The notes under the pieces: generated by a model | The model's database searches: none | Told to the model about the DNA's origin: nothing | The model's input: the letters and a program-made list of their open reading frames with translations, nothing else | Assembly (NCBI RefSeq): GCF_006440735.1 | Contig: NZ_VFUA01000002.1 | Location: 62,001 to 126,000, forward strand | Length of the DNA stretch: 64,000 nt | Direction of reading: 5' to 3' | Origin: Mesorhizobium sp. B2-7-1 | GTDB lineage: Bacteria > Pseudomonadota > Alphaproteobacteria > Rhizobiales > Rhizobiaceae | In this document: piece after piece, positions 26,201 to 36,548 of the stretch | How positions within the stretch are numbered: the stretch's first letter is position 1 | Layout of the letters: every line of letters starts with the position of its first letter | Translations under genes and position numbers: made by a program

Positions 26201-26761
26201 ATGAGGTTTGTTGCTATCATGGATCCGACCGACGAATGGCTGGTCTTCGACCGATCAACTGATCTCCCGGCAGAAGTGAATAACAGGCCGCTCATTGGGC
26301 TATCGCAATCGGAAGCCGAGCGCCTGGCAGATGAGGCCAATGTCCAACTATTGTTGCGCGAGGGATCAGCTCTGTCGCGAGCCTTGTTCCCCAGCATGCC
26401 GCGACCACTCAATTTTGAATGCGGTAACCTTCGGTGCGCCTTACAATGGCTGAATGCCACGGTGTGTGTTCGAAGTTGCGACAAACGGGCAAAGCTTTGC
26501 CGACGTCCTGCATACGCATCGCGCCCGCCGACGGCACGCCAAACCGCTCTCGTTCGGCGGATCGGACATCGTGATCATTTCCGTGTCCTGGTATCTCGAG
26601 GAGCCGAGAATCGAAACCCACTGAATGGCGCCGCCGCCTCGCAAAAAGTTTCGGTCGAGCGATGGAAACAGGAACGTTCCTATTTCTCAGACATTCTCAG
26701 TCTGCACCCTAGTCCACTCCTCCTTCCTGGGGCCGGAACATTGTCATCCAGAGAAAATAAT
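26201..26761 (+). other. Open frame running in-frame into the sigma gene
   Basis: From ATG 26201 the frame is open through the sigma-factor gene to 27322. The first 60 or so residues look like a real small protein (MDPTDEWLVFDRSTDLPAEV, IGLSQSEAERLADEAN). About residues 85-185 look non-coding. I read it as a small gene that lost its stop, not as an N-terminal domain of the sigma factor. Confidence 0.4.
26671..26695 (+). promoter_or_regulatory. Weak EcfG-type promoter candidate before the sigma gene
   Basis: GGAAC (26671-26675), 16 bases, CATT (26692-26695): one mismatch to the -10 box. If used, the sigma factor would drive its own gene. Confidence 0.35.
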
Positions 26762-27322
26762 TTGCCGAACCCCGGCACCGACCAGATTTCAATCGTCGAT
26801 CTCATTCCCGCCTTGCGGGCTTTTGCGCGGACCTTCTGTCGCGCGCCTGACGATGCCGACGACCTTGTGCAGGAAACGCTGACCAAGGGGCTTGCCAATC
26901 TGGACAAGTTCGAGCCGGGTACGCGCCTGAAGTCCTGGCTCTTCACCATCATGCGCAACACGTACTACACGCGTGTCAAAGCAGCGGCCAGGGAGGCGCC
27001 CGGGCTGCTTGACTGCGCCTCCAGCCGGCCGATTTCGGAACCCTCGCAAGATTGGTCTGTTCAAACCAGGGAAGTGCATCACGCCATCCAGAAACTACCT
27101 TCGCAACAGCGCGAGGTGCTGATGCTGATCGGCGTGCTGGGCGTCAGCTACGACGAAACCGCCGAGATATGCGGCTGCGCCGTCGGCACGGTCAAAAGCC
27201 GCCTCAACCGCGCACGTGCCAGCGTTCTGGGGTTTCTTGGGGAGAACTCGCCTAAGGCGCTGATCGAGCGGCGCCGCCAGCTGTCCGACAATCATTGGGA
27301 TACGGAAAGCGGCACGCGCTAA
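26762..27322 (+). CDS. EcfG-like ECF sigma factor
   Basis: About 186 residues from TTG 26762 (TTG 26741 is another choice). Region 2 is complete (FARTFCRAPDDADDLVQETL, GTRLKSWLFTIMRNTYYTRV) and region 4 ends in the EcfG-typical EICGCAVGTVKSRLNRARA. EcfG factors direct the alphaproteobacterial general stress response from GGAAC-N16-NGTT promoters and are held by NepR and released by PhyR. More than twenty such promoters lie in this window. It may be one of several EcfG paralogues of the genome. Confidence 0.85.
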   Translation: MPNPGTDQISIVDLIPALRAFARTFCRAPDDADDLVQETLTKGLANLDKFEPGTRLKSWLFTIMRNTYYTRVKAAAREAPGLLDCASSRPISEPSQDWSVQTREVHHAIQKLPSQQREVLMLIGVLGVSYDETAEICGCAVGTVKSRLNRARASVLGFLGENSPKALIERRRQLSDNHWDTESGTR

Positions 27323-27408
27323 CGCAGGTGCGTGGCGGTCGAGTTTTACAGCATGTCTCCCGGGAGTCGGCCAGGTTCGGGATAAAGATATGCTTAAAAT
27401 CAAAGACA

Positions 27409-27450
27409 TAAAGCAGGCCGCATGAATCCTTTTTCACGCGACCTGCTTTA
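27409..27450. terminator. Hairpin between convergent genes
   Basis: TAAAGCAGG (27409-27417) pairs perfectly with CCTGCTTTA (27442-27450). Read on the minus strand it is followed by a T-rich stretch, so it probably ends the 27478-27666 gene and may also stop the sigma transcript. Confidence 0.5.
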
Positions 27451-27477
27451 AGTGCGTAAAGTAGGCTATTTAGTGGT

Positions 27478-27666
27478 TCACGACCGCTCTGCTCCTGCCG
27501 CATCGGCTCTGCGCTTTTCAGTCAGCGCGGTTTGCAATTCGCGTGCAAGGTTGATGAGACGGTCAGGGACCTTCTCCCGCTCGATAGCGGCCAGCAACGA
27601 TGCGATCTCCCGGTCCAAGCCCTGGTTCGCTTGGGCGCAAAGACCGCTCTCTCTCGTGCGAGACAT
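27478..27666 (-). CDS. Small protein, possibly NepR-like
   Basis: 62 residues. The core LLAAIEREKVPDRLINLARE recalls the NepR anti-sigma signature (EPVPDRFLDLL-like). It faces the EcfG-like gene convergently, unlike the usual nepR-ecfG operon. The second half is charged (LTEKRRADAAGAERS). The NepR link is an inference from a short motif and position; a relative with the same pattern lies at 55753-55941. Confidence 0.55.
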   Translation of the reverse strand: MSRTRESGLCAQANQGLDREIASLLAAIEREKVPDRLINLARELQTALTEKRRADAAGAERS

Positions 27667-27809
27667 CGCATTCTCTTAACAAACAGAGGCCCCATCAATC
27701 TCACTGAGGCATACCCGGTCCGCGTTTGCGAAGCGCGTGCCGCAGACCGTGGGATTTCCCATCCGTTGTCAGCGGATTTCGTGGCAACGGATGATCTCGG
27801 AGCATCAGC

Positions 27810-28028
27810 TCAGTCCTTGGTAAGGCGGTTCGCCGCGTGGTCCTGATACTGATCGAACTTGATCCGGTTGCCGTCCAGACCGCGTTGCTCGGTATGCTGC
27901 TTCTTGTCCCGGTTCGACAGGACATCGTTCTCGCCAACCATATCTTTTTCAAGCGTTGTCTTCGCTCCGGTTCCGGAACCCTTGCCCTGACTGCCGCGGC
28001 CGATGTGCTTCTTGCCGCCGGTCGCCAT
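27810..28028 (-). CDS. Small basic stress-type protein
   Basis: 72 polar residues (MATGGKKHIGRGSQGKGSGT; LEKDMVGENDVLSNRDKKQH), probably disordered. ATG 28028 is favoured by GGAGAA upstream. The promoter at 28072-28096 is a clear EcfG type. Function unknown. Confidence 0.7.
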   Translation of the reverse strand: MATGGKKHIGRGSQGKGSGTGAKTTLEKDMVGENDVLSNRDKKQHTEQRGLDGNRIKFDQYQDHAANRLTKD

Positions 28029-28071
28029 TGTTCTTCTCCTGGTCTGCCTGCGTGAAACTCTTCGGCGACCG

Positions 28072-28096
28072 AACTGCCGCTCGCGCGTTATGTTCC
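28072..28096 (-). promoter_or_regulatory. EcfG-type promoter for the 28028 gene
   Basis: Minus strand: GGAAC (28096-28092), 16 bases, AGTT (28075-28072), 44 bases before the ATG. It overlaps nothing but the 60-base gap after the methyltransferase gene. Confidence 0.7.
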
Positions 28097-29002
28097 GCCG
28101 CTCCGACGGACAACGAAGACCGTGCCGTCCCAACTGCCGAAAGGCATTTCGCCGTCGACCAGGACATCCATGCCAAATGCACGGGCAAGACGGTTAGTAT
28201 CTGCGGAATCGGCGTCCGGCGAAGTCCGGTAGGAATAGTTGAGTATCGCCGCCATTCCTCCTTGCCGCAGCACGCGCGCAATCTCGCCGAAATGCCGCTC
28301 AGCAACCCCGGCAAGCACCAGGTAGGGAAAACTGTCCATGGCCAGCACGCAGTCGAAGCTCGCATCGGCAAAATCACCGAGGTCAAGGCCCAAGGTCAGA
28401 TGAAATTCCACATTTGCAAGGCCGGCGCACCGCCGGCGCGCGATGTCGATCATCCCGGGCGAGATATCGATGCCAACGACATGTCCTGCCATGGCGCCGA
28501 GCACATATTCGAGGCGGCCGATACCGCAGCCGATATCCAATATGTGTTTGTGGGCGCCGAGCAAGCCCTGACGTTCCAGCCACAATGCAACCTCTCCGGT
28601 TGTGGCCGAAAGCCTGTCCTCGTCGCCCAACGACGACAATTGCACGCTGGCCGCTGGGGAGATGGCTACCGCCCGATCGAAGCCGCCGGCCAGCCGCTCG
28701 ACGGTCATGGCGTCCGTTTCACCGTCGGCACGGTCATGCGACACGCAGGCAGCCGCTCTGCGGACCTCGTCGAAGGCGGCGGCCTTACCACGAAGGGTCG
28801 TCGCGATGTCTTCCAACCAGCATCGCCGGGAGATTCGACCAGAGCGCATGTCCAGTGCGATATCCGCGAGTTGCATCGGGCTGGTCGCCTGATCGACATT
28901 GACGGCCAACCTGGCTACCGCGTTGTCGACGGAGAGGTCGTCGGCCATGCAGTCCTCGAGGAGGCGGCTGGCAACGGCCCTGGTTCGCCCCGAGGCGGTC
29001 AC
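28088..29002 (-). CDS. Class I SAM-dependent methyltransferase
   Basis: 304 residues from GTG 29002, overlapping the upstream stop (GTGA). An N-terminal helical part of about 110 residues precedes the SAM fold: motif I HILDIGCGIGRLEYVLG, then VGIDISPGMIDIARRR, ASFDCVLAMDSFPYLV and VARVLRQGG-like sequence. It is the last gene of the nine-gene operon that begins with inositol phosphate synthase. The acceptor is probably a sugar of the encoded glycan; this is context only. Confidence 0.8.
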   Translation of the reverse strand: MTASGRTRAVASRLLEDCMADDLSVDNAVARLAVNVDQATSPMQLADIALDMRSGRISRRCWLEDIATTLRGKAAAFDEVRRAAACVSHDRADGETDAMTVERLAGGFDRAVAISPAASVQLSSLGDEDRLSATTGEVALWLERQGLLGAHKHILDIGCGIGRLEYVLGAMAGHVVGIDISPGMIDIARRRCAGLANVEFHLTLGLDLGDFADASFDCVLAMDSFPYLVLAGVAERHFGEIARVLRQGGMAAILNYSYRTSPDADSADTNRLARAFGMDVLVDGEMPFGSWDGTVFVVRRSGGT

Positions 29003-29988
29003 GGTGCTGTGCTCCGGGTCCAGACCTTCTGCGCTGTCCAGCGATCGATGGCGCCCCAGCCATATTTGTAGCCTTCCCGGCCGCGCAGAAAATCGAACTC
29101 GCGCGCGCCTTCGTTCGCGGCCTCGGTGATGGCATGGCCGATCAGGATCGCGCCGGGGCTTTCGTCTGCATAAGCCGGGTCGAAACCACCGAGATAGGCA
29201 TAGGCTCGGTCGCGGTGATGAAATCCATAATAGGCGCCGACCACGGCGTCGCCGATCTGGATCGTTAAGCATCGCGCCAGGCCGTTGTCGGCAAGCCGCG
29301 GCAGGGCCCTGCGATGAAATTCCACGGCCATATCGGACAGCACGCCCCCGCCATCGCCAGCCCAGCGCGCGCCATGCAGCCGCATCAGCCTATCGAGAAA
29401 TCTCTGCGGATCGGACTCGCCGCGGCTGATAACAACGGGTCCTCTTCGTTGGGCAGCTCGCTCGGCGCGGCGCAACTGACGTCTTCGTCTTGGTGGAACC
29501 GAGCGGGCGAGAGTTGGATCGCCGTCGAGCATGAGCACGGGACAGGCGTGCGCCATAGACCGGTGCTCTTCGGCATCCCGGAGCTCAAGGCTCAGCGACA
29601 CGGCATCGGCCGAGAGGTCGGGCAGGATCCACTGCGACCATTCCAGCGACAGAGCAGCTTCGGCGATAGCGGCGCCGGCCTGCACCTTCAAGGCCGGCGC
29701 ACACAGAACGTCGAGATAGTCGCTCAATGAGATGCCGATGGGCAGCAGGCGCAAGCCGCTCTCATGCCTTTCGATATAGAGCGGCGCCAGGCCTGCGAGA
29801 TCGTCTCCGGTCCACACGGCAATCATCGCGAGATTGCCTGGCGCGAATGTCCGCCACCACGGAATGAGCCAGGCAGGAGACTGGAACGGCGTCGCCGAGA
29901 CACTTCGCGACCAGAGCCGCCACCAACACGGCTCCAGCTCTTCAAATGCTTCCGGATCGTGAATGATCTCGGTGCGCAGACCGCCCAT
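28999..29988 (-). CDS. GNAT acyltransferase, CelD/FemAB-like
   Basis: 329 residues with the two-lobed layout of CelD/BioF2-type GNAT proteins: FQSPAWLIPWWRTFAPGNLA, VPPRRRRQLRRAERAAQRRG, and the CoA-binding half VVGAYYGFHHRDRAYAYLGG, ending EFDFLRGREGYKYGWGA. Such enzymes often acylate polysaccharide sugars. It overlaps the upstream gene by one base and the downstream gene by four. Confidence 0.85.
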   Translation of the reverse strand: MGGLRTEIIHDPEAFEELEPCWWRLWSRSVSATPFQSPAWLIPWWRTFAPGNLAMIAVWTGDDLAGLAPLYIERHESGLRLLPIGISLSDYLDVLCAPALKVQAGAAIAEAALSLEWSQWILPDLSADAVSLSLELRDAEEHRSMAHACPVLMLDGDPTLARSVPPRRRRQLRRAERAAQRRGPVVISRGESDPQRFLDRLMRLHGARWAGDGGGVLSDMAVEFHRRALPRLADNGLARCLTIQIGDAVVGAYYGFHHRDRAYAYLGGFDPAYADESPGAILIGHAITEAANEGAREFDFLRGREGYKYGWGAIDRWTAQKVWTRSTAP

Positions 29989-31049
29989 CAGGCGGTTCCC
30001 AGCAACGCGCGAGCGGCGCCAAGCTTGGCCAGCGCTTCATAGGCATTCATATAGGATGTGATCATGCCTTCCAGGGAGAAGCGGCGACGCGCCTCGGCCC
30101 GGCATGCCTCATGGTCCAGGGCTCCGGAATCTACGATGGCTGCCGCCATCTCTTCGACGTCGTTGACCAGGAACCCGGTCCTGCCGGGTTGGACGACATC
30201 GAGAAGCGCGCCGTTCGGAAACGCGACGACAGGTGTGCCGCAGGCGAGCGCCTCCATCGCCACAAGTGAGCTTGTTTCGGCGGCAAGGCTGGGAATGATC
30301 AGGCAGCGGGCGGCGTTGAGCAGCCGCCGCTTCGCCAGAAAGCCGAGCGGTCCAAGAAAGCGCCGCTGCCGATCGAGACGGGGACAGACCTCGTCGGCAA
30401 AGTAACGCAGATGGGTCTCGTAGCGATAGACCTTGCCAGCGATTGCCAGGGGAACGCTGGCTCGCCTTGCTGCTTCCTGCGCGAGATGGATGCCTTTTTC
30501 AGGGCAGATGCGGCTGAGGATCAGCGCGAAATTGCGTCGCGATCGTGGCTCATGCAGCGCCTCGATATCGACGCCGTTCGGAATGGGTGGCGCTAGTCTC
30601 GATCCCGCCGGCGCTGTGCTGTGCTGCGCCGGCGAGACCGCGTGCAGCCACAGGTCCTCACGTGATGGCGCAAGCACCTCGGACGGATACCAGTCAAGCG
30701 GCAGGTGCAACGTCACCAGCGTTGGGCCGTCGCAGGGCAGATAGGCATCGAAGTCGATGCCGTGGAGATGCACGACATCGATCGGCCAGCGGGCGCGGGC
30801 GGCTGCGATCGCATTGCGATGCACTTGATGGGCACGATCCTTCGCCTCCTCATCAAGCACACCCGCTTCGGTGGGTGTTTCGACCAGGGTTCCGGCCGTC
30901 TGCGACCCCTGGCATGCCACGACGATGGAACGATGGCCCTGTCGCACCAGCGCACGATCCAACGCCGAGAGGACCTGCTCGGCGCCGCCGACCGCGTCAG
31001 GCCCGACGGGGGCGAGGGGGTAGGCGACGTTGAGGACAGTCAGTGTCAT
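29988..31049 (-). CDS. GT4-family glycosyltransferase
   Basis: 353 residues, GT-B fold. N-terminal glycine-rich acceptor loop ([20 protein letters not shown]), donor half with [23 protein letters not shown] and the EX7E motif in [20 protein letters not shown]. Retaining, nucleotide-sugar dependent. Part of the minus-strand glycan operon. Confidence 0.9.
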   Translation of the reverse strand: MTLTVLNVAYPLAPVGPDAVGGAEQVLSALDRALVRQGHRSIVVACQGSQTAGTLVETPTEAGVLDEEAKDRAHQVHRNAIAAARARWPIDVVHLHGIDFDAYLPCDGPTLVTLHLPLDWYPSEVLAPSREDLWLHAVSPAQHSTAPAGSRLAPPIPNGVDIEALHEPRSRRNFALILSRICPEKGIHLAQEAARRASVPLAIAGKVYRYETHLRYFADEVCPRLDRQRRFLGPLGFLAKRRLLNAARCLIIPSLAAETSSLVAMEALACGTPVVAFPNGALLDVVQPGRTGFLVNDVEEMAAAIVDSGALDHEACRAEARRRFSLEGMITSYMNAYEALAKLGAARALLGTA

Positions 31050-31067
31050 CGCTGATCGCGCCCGCCC

Positions 31068-32003
31068 TCACCATGCCGCCGACACGCGCTGCCTTGGTGC
31101 CATGTCCTCGCCGATCGCGGGAGCGTAGCGGCGGATCATCGCCGCGCAGAACTCGGCGAATTCCTCAGGGACCTGGGGCGGACTGGTGTGATGAGGCTGC
31201 AGACCGCGATGCTCCGGCGTGAAGCAGAAGGTGACCGTGACGTTGAAATCAGCGAGCGCTTCCATCTGGCGATCGAACCAGTCCAGCGCATTCGGCCGAA
31301 AACTGTCGGCCCAGGACAACCCGGTGCGCAGGTGGGTGACGCCCAGACGCTGCATCCAGGCAACAGCGTCGTCCAGCCGATGGTCCTCATAGTGGAACCA
31401 TTGCACCAGGCCCATTTGGGGAGTGTGGCGCACGAACTCCTCGAGCGCAGGCTTGGGCGTGCCGTCCTCGCGCAGCAGGCCCATGTAGAAATGCCTGTAA
31501 TAGGACGAACCTTCCGCTTCGCGATGGCGTGTCGTCGCCTCCCAGGAACGCGGCAGATCATAGAGGCTGTACCACTGCACGCGCGGCGCAAGTCCCAACA
31601 AAAGCTTCGCCGTCCGGCGCAAGCCCCAGACTTGCACCTCCTCGGCGCCGAAGGTCGACACACCGACTTCGCTGACCCACACCGGAATGTCGGCGACCGT
31701 CGCGATCTCTCCGAGCTTGTGAGGCCACTCGTGGATTTGCCAGAGGTTCCAGTCGAGCGGAAAGCCATGCACGGCGACGGCGTCGACATGGTCGAGCACG
31801 CCGAACTCCTTCATGCGCGTCATGAAGCCGGCATCGATCGGCGAAATGCCGCCCAGCACCTTTGTAATGGCAGGATTTTCTCGGCCGATTGCGTCAGCCG
31901 CCAGCGTCGCCATCGTGGCAAACCGGCGCCAGTCCGGGTCGAGCTCCGGATCCCAGTGCGATTTGTTGTTGGGCTCGTTCCAGATCATGGCGGCTTCAAT
32001 CAT
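31068..32003 (-). CDS. TIM-barrel glycoside hydrolase-like protein
   Basis: 311 residues from ATG 32003 (AAGGAGAG upstream). Clan GH-A features are visible: acid/base Glu10 in MIWNEPNNKSHWDP and a probable nucleophile in PVWVSEVGVSTFG. No signal peptide is present, so it should act in the cytoplasm, perhaps on a glycan intermediate or as a transglycosidase. It overlaps the upstream methyltransferase gene by eight bases. Confidence 0.8.
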   Translation of the reverse strand: MIEAAMIWNEPNNKSHWDPELDPDWRRFATMATLAADAIGRENPAITKVLGGISPIDAGFMTRMKEFGVLDHVDAVAVHGFPLDWNLWQIHEWPHKLGEIATVADIPVWVSEVGVSTFGAEEVQVWGLRRTAKLLLGLAPRVQWYSLYDLPRSWEATTRHREAEGSSYYRHFYMGLLREDGTPKPALEEFVRHTPQMGLVQWFHYEDHRLDDAVAWMQRLGVTHLRTGLSWADSFRPNALDWFDRQMEALADFNVTVTFCFTPEHRGLQPHHTSPPQVPEEFAEFCAAMIRRYAPAIGEDMAPRQRVSAAW

Positions 32004-32757
32004 GGGTCTCTCCTTTCGAAGGATAGACGGCGGCGGTGCCGATCGGTTCGCCGGACGCGCGGCAGAAATAGATCTCGTCTTCAGGGTGAAGCAGAATCTC
32101 GAAACCGGCGCTGCGCAGCATCGCCTCGGTGCAGGCGCGGTTCGGAATCCACCAATTGGTGGGGTCATCGGCGTAGCGATGCTCGATGAAATGCAGCTTC
32201 GGAAATTCGGGCTGGTCGAACAGGTCGCGCGTCCAGAAATGGTAGTTCTGTTCGAGCGCCAGCACGTCGCCGCTGCCGCGCTGCATCGACTGGAAGATCA
32301 TCAGGTCGTCCGCGACATGCGCGCGGATCAGGTCGAGCGCCAGGAGGGGGTGGCGCAGGTGGTAGAGCACGCCCATGAACAGCACGATGTCGAACCGCTC
32401 GCCTAGCGAGGCGACGTCATAGACCGACAGTTCCCTGAACTCGATGTCGCAGTCCGCGATCTCGGCGGCGAAACGGGCCTGGGCAAGATAGGCCTGGTCG
32501 AAGTCGACGCCGAGCACCCGATCGGCGCCGCGCTTCTTCATTTCGATCGAGTAGAAGCCGGCGTTGCAGCCGATATCGAGCACCGATTTACCCGAAAGAT
32601 CAGACGGAATGGCATCCGCGAATTTGCGCCATTTGATCAGCGGGTAGTTGCCGAGGAAATGATCGGGGGCGGTCTCCACGCCCGCCAGTTCCATGTTGTG
32701 GAACCACGGCCCCAATGCGTCGATGCGCCGACGTATTTCCGTGCTGGAACGCAGCAT
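31996..32757 (-). CDS. CmoB-like SAM methyltransferase
   Basis: 253 residues. SAM motif I is KSVLDIGCNAGFYSIEMKKR, followed by RVLGVDFDQAYLAQARFAAE and FDIVLFMGVLYHLRHPLLAL. The C-terminal segment HFIEHRYADDPTNWWIPNRA resembles CmoB-like methyltransferases placed in glycan clusters. From memory, a TIGRFAM family of cluster-associated methyltransferases fits, unverified. Confidence 0.85.
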   Translation of the reverse strand: MLRSSTEIRRRIDALGPWFHNMELAGVETAPDHFLGNYPLIKWRKFADAIPSDLSGKSVLDIGCNAGFYSIEMKKRGADRVLGVDFDQAYLAQARFAAEIADCDIEFRELSVYDVASLGERFDIVLFMGVLYHLRHPLLALDLIRAHVADDLMIFQSMQRGSGDVLALEQNYHFWTRDLFDQPEFPKLHFIEHRYADDPTNWWIPNRACTEAMLRSAGFEILLHPEDEIYFCRASGEPIGTAAVYPSKGETHD

Positions 32758-32759
32758 GG

Positions 32760-33563
32760 CTAAGCTCCTTCGCCTGGAACGGTTGGCGCTGGCGAGCAGT
32801 CCTGCGCGGCGACCATCGGCAACGTCCCATCTTCAACCGCATCGTTGCGCTCGAGCAGCCTGAGCGCTGTGCGATAGCCGTTGAAAGTACCGACATCGAC
32901 ATAGGCGGTCCCGGCCTTGACGCCGTAAGCCTCGCCTCCCGCCGCAAGATATGCGTTGACCAGAGTTCCGAAATACTCGTCAAAACCGTCGCGCTGGCGC
33001 CAAAGGGCGGCAAGCTCATGGAAGATACGGCCCGGCATCTTGAAGGCCCCCCAGACCCAGTTCGTCGCGGCGTCAGCTTGCTTGACTTGGATTTGCTCGA
33101 TCCGCCCGTTTCCATCGAGGACGACAGCGTCGAACAATTCCGGGCGATCGACCGGAAACATCAGGAAGGACAGCCGGTCGTCGGCCAGGCGGCAGAAGCC
33201 GTCTTCTGGAAACCAGATCGTGTCCGGAAGGCCGACCAGGACCGTTTCTTCAGGCGTGACAAGCGGTGCCGCGCGGAAGATCGCGTCGCAAAGCCCAACC
33301 GGAGAAGGCTGCGCTACGAAGATGGCCGCGGCGTCGTCATAGCCGCCGGCGTAATATTCGAGGATATCCGACTTGCCGGAACCGATGATGAAGCAGATGC
33401 GATCAACGCCGTTGCAGACCATCCGTCGCACCAGATACTCGCTCACCGCGCATGGGCGCTCGATCTGGCCATCCAGCCGGCTGCCGACCGGCAGCAGCTC
33501 CTTGGAGAAACCCAACGGCTGAATGCGGCTGCCGCGACCGGCGGCAGGCACGATGCCCAACAT
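32760..33563 (-). CDS. Sugar nucleotidyltransferase (RmlA/GalU-like)
   Basis: 267 residues. The signature GIVPAAGRGSRIQPLGFSKE-LLPVG binds the nucleotide and sugar phosphate, followed by FIIGSGKSDILEYYAGG and VLVGLPDTIWFPEDG. It should activate a sugar-1-phosphate for the glycosyltransferases around it. The exact sugar is not evident. One base of overlap with the upstream gene. Confidence 0.85.
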   Translation of the reverse strand: MLGIVPAAGRGSRIQPLGFSKELLPVGSRLDGQIERPCAVSEYLVRRMVCNGVDRICFIIGSGKSDILEYYAGGYDDAAAIFVAQPSPVGLCDAIFRAAPLVTPEETVLVGLPDTIWFPEDGFCRLADDRLSFLMFPVDRPELFDAVVLDGNGRIEQIQVKQADAATNWVWGAFKMPGRIFHELAALWRQRDGFDEYFGTLVNAYLAAGGEAYGVKAGTAYVDVGTFNGYRTALRLLERNDAVEDGTLPMVAAQDCSPAPTVPGEGA

Positions 33564-34663
33564 CAGACAACTTCCTCCATTGTGCCACTCGCCATGGACG
33601 AAAAAGCGTCGTTCAGGATACGGTCCAATTCGGCAGCGCGATGCGCGGATGTGTGCTCGTCGAGGACGCGCTCCTGGGCGCGGCGGCCGAGCGTGGCAAT
33701 CTCACTGTCCGACAGGCCGAGCGCGGCAACGACATCGCCTGTACTGTCCGCCAACAGAATCTCGCTGCCAGGCGTGAAGAAGCTGTCGAGGCCGGCCCAG
33801 TCGTCCGAGATGATCGCGGTGCCGCAAGCGGCCGCCTCGAAGAGACGGCCTGACGGGCACCAGCCCTGTCGCGCCATCGCCTCGCGGGTGACATTCAGCG
33901 TCAGGCGCGAGGAGGAAAAGAAGGCCGGGTGGTCGGCGGGCGGCAGGTGCCTGACGAAATAGATGTTGCTGCTCCAGGGGAAGTCCTGCGGGTACTGCGC
34001 CCCGCCTATGACGAAACGGCGGTTCGGCAGTCGGGCCGCTGGAGCGACGAGCAGTCTTTCCACCCCCGCCTGCCGGTCCGCGGCATAGGTCCCGAGATAG
34101 GACAGATCGCATGCGAACTCGGGCCTGGACTGCGCCGGCCGGTGTCGGTTGGGGTCGACATGGCCGTAAAGCGGCAGGACATAATGTGCGCCAAGAATGG
34201 TCTTCAGTGTGTCGATCACCGGCCCTCCGGTATAACTCAGGACCAGATCGAAATCGCGCAGGCCCTTCGGCTCGAAATAGGCCGGGTAATCACCTCGCTC
34301 GATGCTCGCCAGCGTCACGGGTGTATCGAGGTCGTAAAACACCTTCAGGCCGCGACAGCTTTCGTTGGCTAGGCGCGAGGCCTCCACGGCGTCCGGACAA
34401 TAGGAGGTGACGATGACGACCTCGGCTTCCCATATCGCGGCCTCGGCGCCTTGGCGGATGGACTCCCAATCCTGGTAGAGAACGATATCGCCGCCGCTCA
34501 GCCGGTCGATGTCCCTGGCACCGGCGTAGTAGGGCGTATCGCGCTCGAAAAAGCTGATCGACCAGCCAAGCCGCGCCAGCGCCCCAATCAGTCCGCGCCA
34601 GAGCGTGGCGTGCCCGTTACCCCACGAGGATGTGACGGTGAGGCCGAAAATGACCATGCGCAT
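33563..34663 (-). CDS. CgeB-type glycosyltransferase (first of four)
   Basis: 366 residues of the CgeB family (MRMVIFGLTVTSSWGNGHAT; ISFFERDTPYYAGARDI; GRLFEAAACGTAIISDDWAG). Near-identical motifs occur in the proteins at 39625, 40731 and more distantly 41822, so these are paralogues. Such GT-B enzymes lack a signal peptide and act on the inner face of the membrane. The donor sugar is unknown. Confidence 0.85.
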   Translation of the reverse strand: MRMVIFGLTVTSSWGNGHATLWRGLIGALARLGWSISFFERDTPYYAGARDIDRLSGGDIVLYQDWESIRQGAEAAIWEAEVVIVTSYCPDAVEASRLANESCRGLKVFYDLDTPVTLASIERGDYPAYFEPKGLRDFDLVLSYTGGPVIDTLKTILGAHYVLPLYGHVDPNRHRPAQSRPEFACDLSYLGTYAADRQAGVERLLVAPAARLPNRRFVIGGAQYPQDFPWSSNIYFVRHLPPADHPAFFSSSRLTLNVTREAMARQGWCPSGRLFEAAACGTAIISDDWAGLDSFFTPGSEILLADSTGDVVAALGLSDSEIATLGRRAQERVLDEHTSAHRAAELDRILNDAFSSMASGTMEEVV

Positions 34664-34677
34664 CGGTTACCGCTCCG

Positions 34678-35270
34678 TCAGGCGATTTCATTCAAACGGA
34701 TCAGCTTGGAGCCCCAGTCGCCGTGGACGACCGTTGTGATGGAGGCCGGCGCGATGTCGAAGCGGAAGCAATCGCCGAGCTGCAGACCGAGGATCGCGCA
34801 GACAGCCGCCTTGATCACATCGGCATGGCTGACAAGCGCGATGCACTGACCCTGTCCATTTTCGCGCAGCGCGTCCATCAGGCCGATCATCCTTTGCTGG
34901 ACATCCAGCATGGTCTCGCCGCTCGGAGTGCGGGCGCTCTGGCGCTGCTCGTTCCAAAGCCGCCAGCTTGCATCGCCGTTCAGTTCTTCGAAGGTCTTGC
35001 CCGACCACTCGCCGAAGTCGATCTCGTCGAGTTCTCTGCAGATCGCGAACTTCTCAATCTGACAAGCGATGGCGATCGGCTTCGCTGTTTCCAGTGTGCG
35101 CTCGCGTGGGCTGCTCAAGATCGCCGCGAGCGGCTCTCGCGCCATCCGTCGCGCGAGATGCAGCGCCTGAGCTTGGCCAGCTTCGCCGAGGCGAACGCCT
35201 TCAAGCCGCCCGGCCAAGTGCGACCCGACATGATCATGCGCCGCGTGGCGAATCAGAAAAAACGTCGTAG

Positions 35271-35274
<4 letters not shown>
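34678..35274 (-). CDS. Histidine phosphatase (phosphoglycerate mutase family)
   Basis: 198 residues. The phosphohistidine motif is [20 protein letters not shown] (RHA instead of RHG), Glu in [20 protein letters not shown], and the second His in [15 protein letters not shown]. Immediately follows inositol phosphate synthase with a four-base overlap, so dephosphorylation of inositol phosphate or a sugar phosphate is plausible (inference). Confidence 0.85.
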
Positions 35275-36374
<1,100 letters not shown>

Positions 36375-36418
36375 GAAACCGCTGCCTCTTCTAGTTGGAG
36401 GTAAGTTCCTCGGCGCCG

Positions 36419-36443
36419 AACCGGGAGTGGCCGCGAATGTTCC
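36419..36443 (-). promoter_or_regulatory. EcfG-type promoter of the inositol/glycan operon
   Basis: Minus strand: GGAAC (36443-36439), 16 bases, GGTT (36422-36419). It stands 45 bases before the GTG of ino1 and is the only promoter candidate seen for the nine minus-strand genes down to 28088. Confidence 0.7.
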
Positions 36444-36548
36444 TTCCCGCTGCGAAAAATTGCTCGATCTCCAAAAAACTGCCGGCCTGATTCCGGATCA
36501 AACAGGCGCGGCTCTGCGTTGGCGGCCAGACAGCTGGGAAGGAGCCGT

